Shown one piece after another: positions 61,201 through 64,000 of a stretch of DNA of 64,000 nucleotides. The position numbers were made by a program, and so were the translations under genes. Position 1 is the stretch's first letter. Every line of letters starts with the position of its first letter. Source of the DNA: JAEYXS01 sp943367715 (lineage in GTDB: Bacteria; Verrucomicrobiota; Verrucomicrobiia; Limisphaerales; JAEYXS01). A model generated the notes under the pieces. It worked only from the letters and a program-made list of their open reading frames with translations, did no database searches and was not told the DNA's origin. The stretch is from the NCBI GenBank assembly GCA_943367715.1, contig CALRJY020000032.1, positions 12,610-76,609 of the forward strand, read 5' to 3'.

Positions 61201-62397
61201 GAGTTTCAGCCGACAGGGCCATCCTTCTTGCACGACCTCGCGACATTTATTTTCAAGCGTTACGGCGTGCAGGTCTCCGCATCGGATTGGCCGGCGGATG
61301 CGTTACCTGCGCATTTGCGCTCGCGCATTGAGGTCATCGGCAACGACCAGAAGCTGCTGGGCAGCGGACGCGACCTGGAACAACTGCGCACGAAACTCGT
61401 GCAGATGAAGACGGAGCCGACGAAGGAGCCGAAGGATTGGCAAATTGCCGCGCAACGCTGGGAACGCTTCGGCATCACGGGCTGGACCTTTGGTGAGTTG
61501 CCCGAACGCATCACCGTTAGCGAAGGGCCGGGATTGCCACTCTACGCGTGGCCGGGACTTGCCTACGAAGACGGCAGTGTGAACGTACGCCTCCATCGCA
61601 GCGAAGACCTCGCTCGCAACGCGACGTTACGCGCCGTGCAACGGCTTGTGGAGTTGGCCATCCAAAAAGATCTCGCGTGGCTGGAGAAGGATCTGCGCGC
61701 GCTGGTGCGCTACGATTCGCTGTATGCCTCCATCGGCACCGGCGAGGAATTGCGCGAGACGGCGCTGGAGCACCTGAAGAATTATATTCTACCGCAAGAG
61801 CCGTTGCAGAAATTGACAGAAGCGAACTTCACTGCCGCCGTGGACGAAGCGCGCAAGAAGCTACCCGGTATTGGCGTACAATTCATCGACCGCATCGGCG
61901 GTATTTTGCAAGCGCGACAGAAAGTAGAGCAAAAGGTCGGCCGCGTGGGCTCTGGTGTCGTGCAATCCGGCAAGAAACTGACCTCACTCGCACAACTCGG
62001 CCAACCAGTGGCGACGACGAGCAGCAATCCCTTGGCAACGGAACTGGCGGAATTGATGCCGTCACGGTTCTTAGAGCAAATGGCCTTTGCACGCTTGAAT
62101 CACTTGCCGCGTTACCTAAAGGGTTTGCTGACACGAGCGGAACGGGCGTCGCTAAATCCAGTGAAAGACCAGGAACGCGCAAAAGCGCTCGCGCCTTATG
62201 CGAACGTGCTGAAACGCATCCACGCCAAGGCGCAACGCACCCCGCAAGCGCAGGCGCTGGTGGATGAATTTCGCTGGATGGTGGAGGAATACAAAGTGTC
62301 GCTCTTCGCGCAAGAACTCGGCACAGCCGTGCCCGTCTCGCCGAAACGGCTCGACCAGCAACTCGAATTGCTACGGCAATCAGGCGTGACCTGGTAG
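58276..62397 (+). CDS. hrpA: ATP-dependent RNA helicase HrpA
   Basis: A 1373-residue DEAH-box helicase, full length for HrpA (about 1300). Walker A is GETGSGKT at 104-111 (VVVIAGETGSGKTTQIPKMCLEAG), DEAH at 201-204 (IILDEAHERSLNIDFLLG), SAT at 233-235. The helicase C-terminal and HA2/winged-helix sections (IPLYGRLSSGDQQRVF; SQSSANQRKGRAGRVQDGICIRLYS) follow, then an OB-fold (VFQLAPHCCKVTHHNPHW) and a long C-terminal DUF3418-type part. The start at 58276 is used; Met 58294 is an alternative. The protein converges on the next gene with a 1-bp gap. It may act in ribosome rescue or mRNA metabolism. Confidence 0.95.
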   Translation: MLRGSGMVDARIDELKTLLPQCLLPDWVKLGSRLVRLLRDQHHAQRHDALLARLKDEALKSIALREARRINVPRVTYPPELPVTMRKDEIVKAIRENQVVVIAGETGSGKTTQIPKMCLEAGLGIEAKIGCTQPRRVAALSISKRIAEELNVGWGKDVGCKIRFDDNSSPHTYIKLMTDGILLAEAQGDPNLSEYNAIILDEAHERSLNIDFLLGHLKGLLARRKDLKLIVTSATIDTQAFSKHFNDAPIIEVSGRMYPVDVIYRPLDAESEESGDVNYVEAAVNACERILYETNTGDVLIFMPGERDIRETGDQLEGRFSGEAEVIPLYGRLSSGDQQRVFVPSSRRKIVIATNIAETSLTIPGIRYVIDAGLARISRYNPRTRTRRLPVEAISQSSANQRKGRAGRVQDGICIRLYSQEDYNERPAFTQPEIQRSNLAEVILRMKAYYFGDIETFPFVQPPTPAAISSGYALLQELGALDENRMLTALGRDLARLPIDPTIGRMLLQSQQEHATQELLIIAAGLSIQDPRERPTDQKEAAMTAHRRFTDPKSDFLALLNIWNAVHDQWEQLRTQNARRKFCKQHFLSYLRMREWQDLYTQLHNALEDLGTLKLNESNAQYDAIHRSILAGLIGHVAHREERNNYKATGNRMTTVFPGSALYERGEAYPKKGAKPDNKAPKPKTNQPEWIVAGEIVETSQLFARTIAGIDPQWVFQLAPHCCKVTHHNPHWVAGSGRVMVEEIVTLHGLEVQRRKVVYGTINPKEATKIFIRSALVEENLLPQRGRNEDDSDDVRVLATTKTQDALPPIYAFMMKNRATRQKIENWQTRVRRYGFADLDQVMCDFYAKHIQNVSSVHELNRFLRDVKNPDALCITEAEMTGGQELTYDSQAFPNAVAVGGQPVALTYAYAPGEENDGVTIKLPFTIAQSVSPAQLEWAVPGLREEKIAELLRALPKSIRRDLMPFPPKVVEIVQEFQPTGPSFLHDLATFIFKRYGVQVSASDWPADALPAHLRSRIEVIGNDQKLLGSGRDLEQLRTKLVQMKTEPTKEPKDWQIAAQRWERFGITGWTFGELPERITVSEGPGLPLYAWPGLAYEDGSVNVRLHRSEDLARNATLRAVQRLVELAIQKDLAWLEKDLRALVRYDSLYASIGTGEELRETALEHLKNYILPQEPLQKLTEANFTAAVDEARKKLPGIGVQFIDRIGGILQARQKVEQKVGRVGSGVVQSGKKLTSLAQLGQPVATTSSNPLATELAELMPSRFLEQMAFARLNHLPRYLKGLLTRAERASLNPVKDQERAKALAPYANVLKRIHAKAQRTPQAQALVDEFRWMVEEYKVSLFAQELGTAVPVSPKRLDQQLELLRQSGVTW

Positions 62398-62398
62398 C

Positions 62399-63673
62399 TC
62401 AGACCACAGCCGAAGGCACAGGTTTGCGCTGCGAAGGCACGCGCGGACAGACAGGCATGTATTTCTGCAGGAACACGATAAAATAGAAAACCTGCATGCG
62501 CCACCAGATGGAGAAGCTGTTGCTGAGATTGCCCGCGAGAACCGTGTTCACCGTAGCCGGGATGCGCATGCGATCCACCGGATGTGTGATGACCTCGCCA
62601 AAGTGAGGCTTATACCAGTTGTTCACGAAACGCAGATAAAGATCCATCACACGGTTCATGCTGCGTTCGTAGCGGCTGAAAGCCGCAGCGCGTTGAGAGG
62701 CGTTCTTCAACGCCTTGCCCAAAGCCTCCGCAGCCTCTTCACCGGAACGGATGCCCAGAAACACACCGGTGCTGAACACCGGATCGATGAACCCCGCGGC
62801 ATCGCCCGCGAGCATCCAACGCTCACCGATGAGGCTAGTGTTGCGATACGAGTAATCACTGGCGGAATAAACCTCCGTCACCCGCGTGGCATTCGTCATC
62901 GTGTTCCAGATCGTCGGATACTCGCGCAAACTGTCTTCCAGCGCTACTTCGGGAGATTTCTTCGCCGCCTTGAAGTCCGCGATGTCCATCACGAAGCCGA
63001 TGCTCATCTTCGTAGGCGTGAGCGGGATCATCCAGTACCAACGGTCATGCGCGCGAATGATGCGGATGAAGCCGCCTTCCTTGCCCTCGGCACGAGTCAC
63101 GTTCTCATAATGCGCGAAGACGGAGAATTTCTTCAACGTCTCATAGTTGCGCTTGAGCTTGAAGTATTGGCCCACGACGGCATTTCGTCCGCTGCAATCC
63201 AGCAGATACCGCGCCCGAACTTTCTGTGCGCCTTGGGCATCCTTAAGCGTAAGGCCGATCTCTTCCGCTCCGAAGTCCAGATGTTCCACGAACGTTTCCT
63301 CGCGCACTTCCGCGCCATTCTTGATGGAATTATCGAGTAACAGCTTATCGAATTCCGAACGCGTCACCTGGTAGGCGTAGGCGTGGCACGGTTTTAGTCC
63401 TTTCTGGAAGAGAACTTTGACGGTGTTCGCACCGCACGCAGTGGATATCTCTGCGCCGTATTTGTGAACAAAGCGCTTATCCATCTCCTCACGCACACCC
63501 AGCCGCTCAAAGGCTTCCATGCTGTGCGGCAGGAGGGATTCGCCGATATGGAAACGTGGGAATTTTTCGCGCTCGAGGACGAGCACCTTGTGACCCTGCC
63601 GGGCGAGCATTGTGGCCGCCGTGCTGCCCGCCGGACCACCGCCAATGATTGCAACGTCGTAAAGCGTTTCCAT
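62399..63673 (-). CDS. FAD-dependent oxidoreductase, flavin-halogenase-like
   Basis: A 424-residue flavoprotein. The FAD motif GGGPAG is at 11-16 (VAIIGGGPAGSTAATMLARQG), then EREKFPRFHIGESLLP (35-49), a typical start for the halogenase and geranylgeranyl-reductase superfamily. WYWMIP at 212-217 fits the halogenase W-x-W-x-I-P motif exactly. Lys71 (FVHKYGAEI) is where halogenases keep their catalytic Lys. AGDAAGFIDPVFSTGVFLG follows. Membership in the FADH2-dependent halogenase group is likely; a non-halogenating relative (for example in aryl-polyene or flexirubin-like pigment synthesis) cannot be excluded. No polyketide or peptide-synthetase genes are in the window. Confidence 0.85.
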   Translation of the reverse strand: METLYDVAIIGGGPAGSTAATMLARQGHKVLVLEREKFPRFHIGESLLPHSMEAFERLGVREEMDKRFVHKYGAEISTACGANTVKVLFQKGLKPCHAYAYQVTRSEFDKLLLDNSIKNGAEVREETFVEHLDFGAEEIGLTLKDAQGAQKVRARYLLDCSGRNAVVGQYFKLKRNYETLKKFSVFAHYENVTRAEGKEGGFIRIIRAHDRWYWMIPLTPTKMSIGFVMDIADFKAAKKSPEVALEDSLREYPTIWNTMTNATRVTEVYSASDYSYRNTSLIGERWMLAGDAAGFIDPVFSTGVFLGIRSGEEAAEALGKALKNASQRAAAFSRYERSMNRVMDLYLRFVNNWYKPHFGEVITHPVDRMRIPATVNTVLAGNLSNSFSIWWRMQVFYFIVFLQKYMPVCPRVPSQRKPVPSAVV

Positions 63674-63778
63674 GTGGGCGGAGGTTAATTACGGATGCCG
63701 AAGATGGGCAACCGCTAACTTGACCACCTGTGAGAGGGAACACGGGACAGGAAGGTCGTTTGTGGGTAAAGAAACAGC

Positions 63779-63806
63779 CGCTTTGGGGAGTGAACGCCCC
63801 AAAGCG
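63779..63806 (-). terminator. Probable terminator hairpin after the small Tat-type gene
   Basis: A 10-bp perfect stem CGCTTTGGGG / CCCCAAAGCG (63779-63788, 63797-63806) with an 8-base loop. On the minus strand it is followed by a short T-containing tract (GTTTCTTT). It lies 43 bp past the stop of the minus-strand gene at 63850 and ahead of the flavoprotein gene. Confidence 0.65.
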
Positions 63807-63849
63807 ACTGTGCGGAAAGTCAAATGGCGTGCGGTGAGGCGCGTCCGAA

Positions 63850-64000
63850 CTAGATCGGCGTGCGGCCGAAGGCCGGGGGCGTCATCTTGTGGACGGAGTA
63901 GACGATGATGGCCGGGGCGGCGCATTTGCGCACCGCCTGTTTGAGGAAGCCCCGCCGGCTGCTCAAGTCCGCCGCGTTCAGCGGTTTCTGCCCGCCCGCC
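63850..64000 (-). CDS. Small protein with twin-arginine motif, C-terminal part (gene starts after the window)
   Basis: The minus-strand frame is open to the window end and stops with TAG at 63850-63852. The visible 49 residues are AGGQKPLNAADLSSRRGF...FGRTPI. The segment SSRRGFLKQAVRKCAAPAIIVYSVHKM is of the kind found in short verrucomicrobial proteins with an N-terminal Tat motif, so the protein is probably short and exported. Only part is seen, so the start and function are unknown. Confidence 0.5.
   Translation of the reverse strand, partial: AGGQKPLNAADLSSRRGFLKQAVRKCAAPAIIVYSVHKMTPPAFGRTPI

Overview
The window looks like chromosomal DNA from a Verrucomicrobiota bacterium, probably from the Pedosphaera/Limisphaerales side. 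This is inferred from the mix of gene families, not from a marker-gene search. The clues are many secreted sulfatases, a huge secreted MBG/Ig repeat protein, beta-helix and PL10-like pectate-lyase proteins, few clear Shine-Dalgarno sequences, high GC, and intergenic DNA full of short palindromes. No rRNA, tRNA or CRISPR array was recognised.

Layout. 1-2 kb: an envelope cluster (COG3014-like C-terminus, YcfL-like lipoprotein, LpoB/CsgG-like protein) closed by a strong terminator. 2-9 kb: a beta-propeller-like protein and ubiE on the minus strand, then topB, a Xer-type recombinase, a lipoprotein, an FtsB-like protein and a DUF1801 protein on the plus strand. 9-23 kb: a secreted beta-helix protein, the minus-strand translation genes rpsB-tsf and pyrH-frr, a 1815-residue MBG/Ig protein and a Tat-exported pectate-lyase-like protein. 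23.9-29.9 kb: a complete type I restriction system (hsdM-hsdS-hsdR). 30-54 kb: nine S1-family sulfatases in several runs, all with the Cys-type C-x-P-x-R signature, together with two proteins of unknown function and an S9 prolyl peptidase. Inside this stretch, at 48.7-51.0 kb, sits a NaeI-like type II restriction system with a C-type regulator and its likely operator. 53.5-58 kb: an alpha/beta hydrolase, a Tat-exported esterase, an FAD-dependent oxidoreductase with a Golvesin-like tail, and a lipoprotein. 58-64 kb: hrpA, a halogenase-like flavoprotein, and the C-terminus of a small protein with a twin-arginine motif.

The sulfatases, esterase, hydrolase and polysaccharide-lyase-like genes suggest a lifestyle based on sulfated and esterified polysaccharides. 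The window shows no sulfatase-maturing enzyme, SusC/SusD pair or clear glycoside hydrolase, so these functions must lie elsewhere or the locus works differently. Two full restriction systems within 25 kb suggest an accessory, defence-rich neighbourhood.

The most unusual signals are: (1) a von Hippel-Lindau beta-domain-like insert in the S9 peptidase that keeps most of the hydroxyproline-pocket residues; (2) intergenic arrays of short hairpins whose stems differ but covary around fixed cores and linkers; (3) degenerate 7-bp and 10-bp periodic repeats at several intergenic sites; (4) a NaeI-like nuclease that keeps the ligase-like LYDG motif next to a 12-bp palindromic C-box; and (5) a change of strand composition near 40.7 kb.
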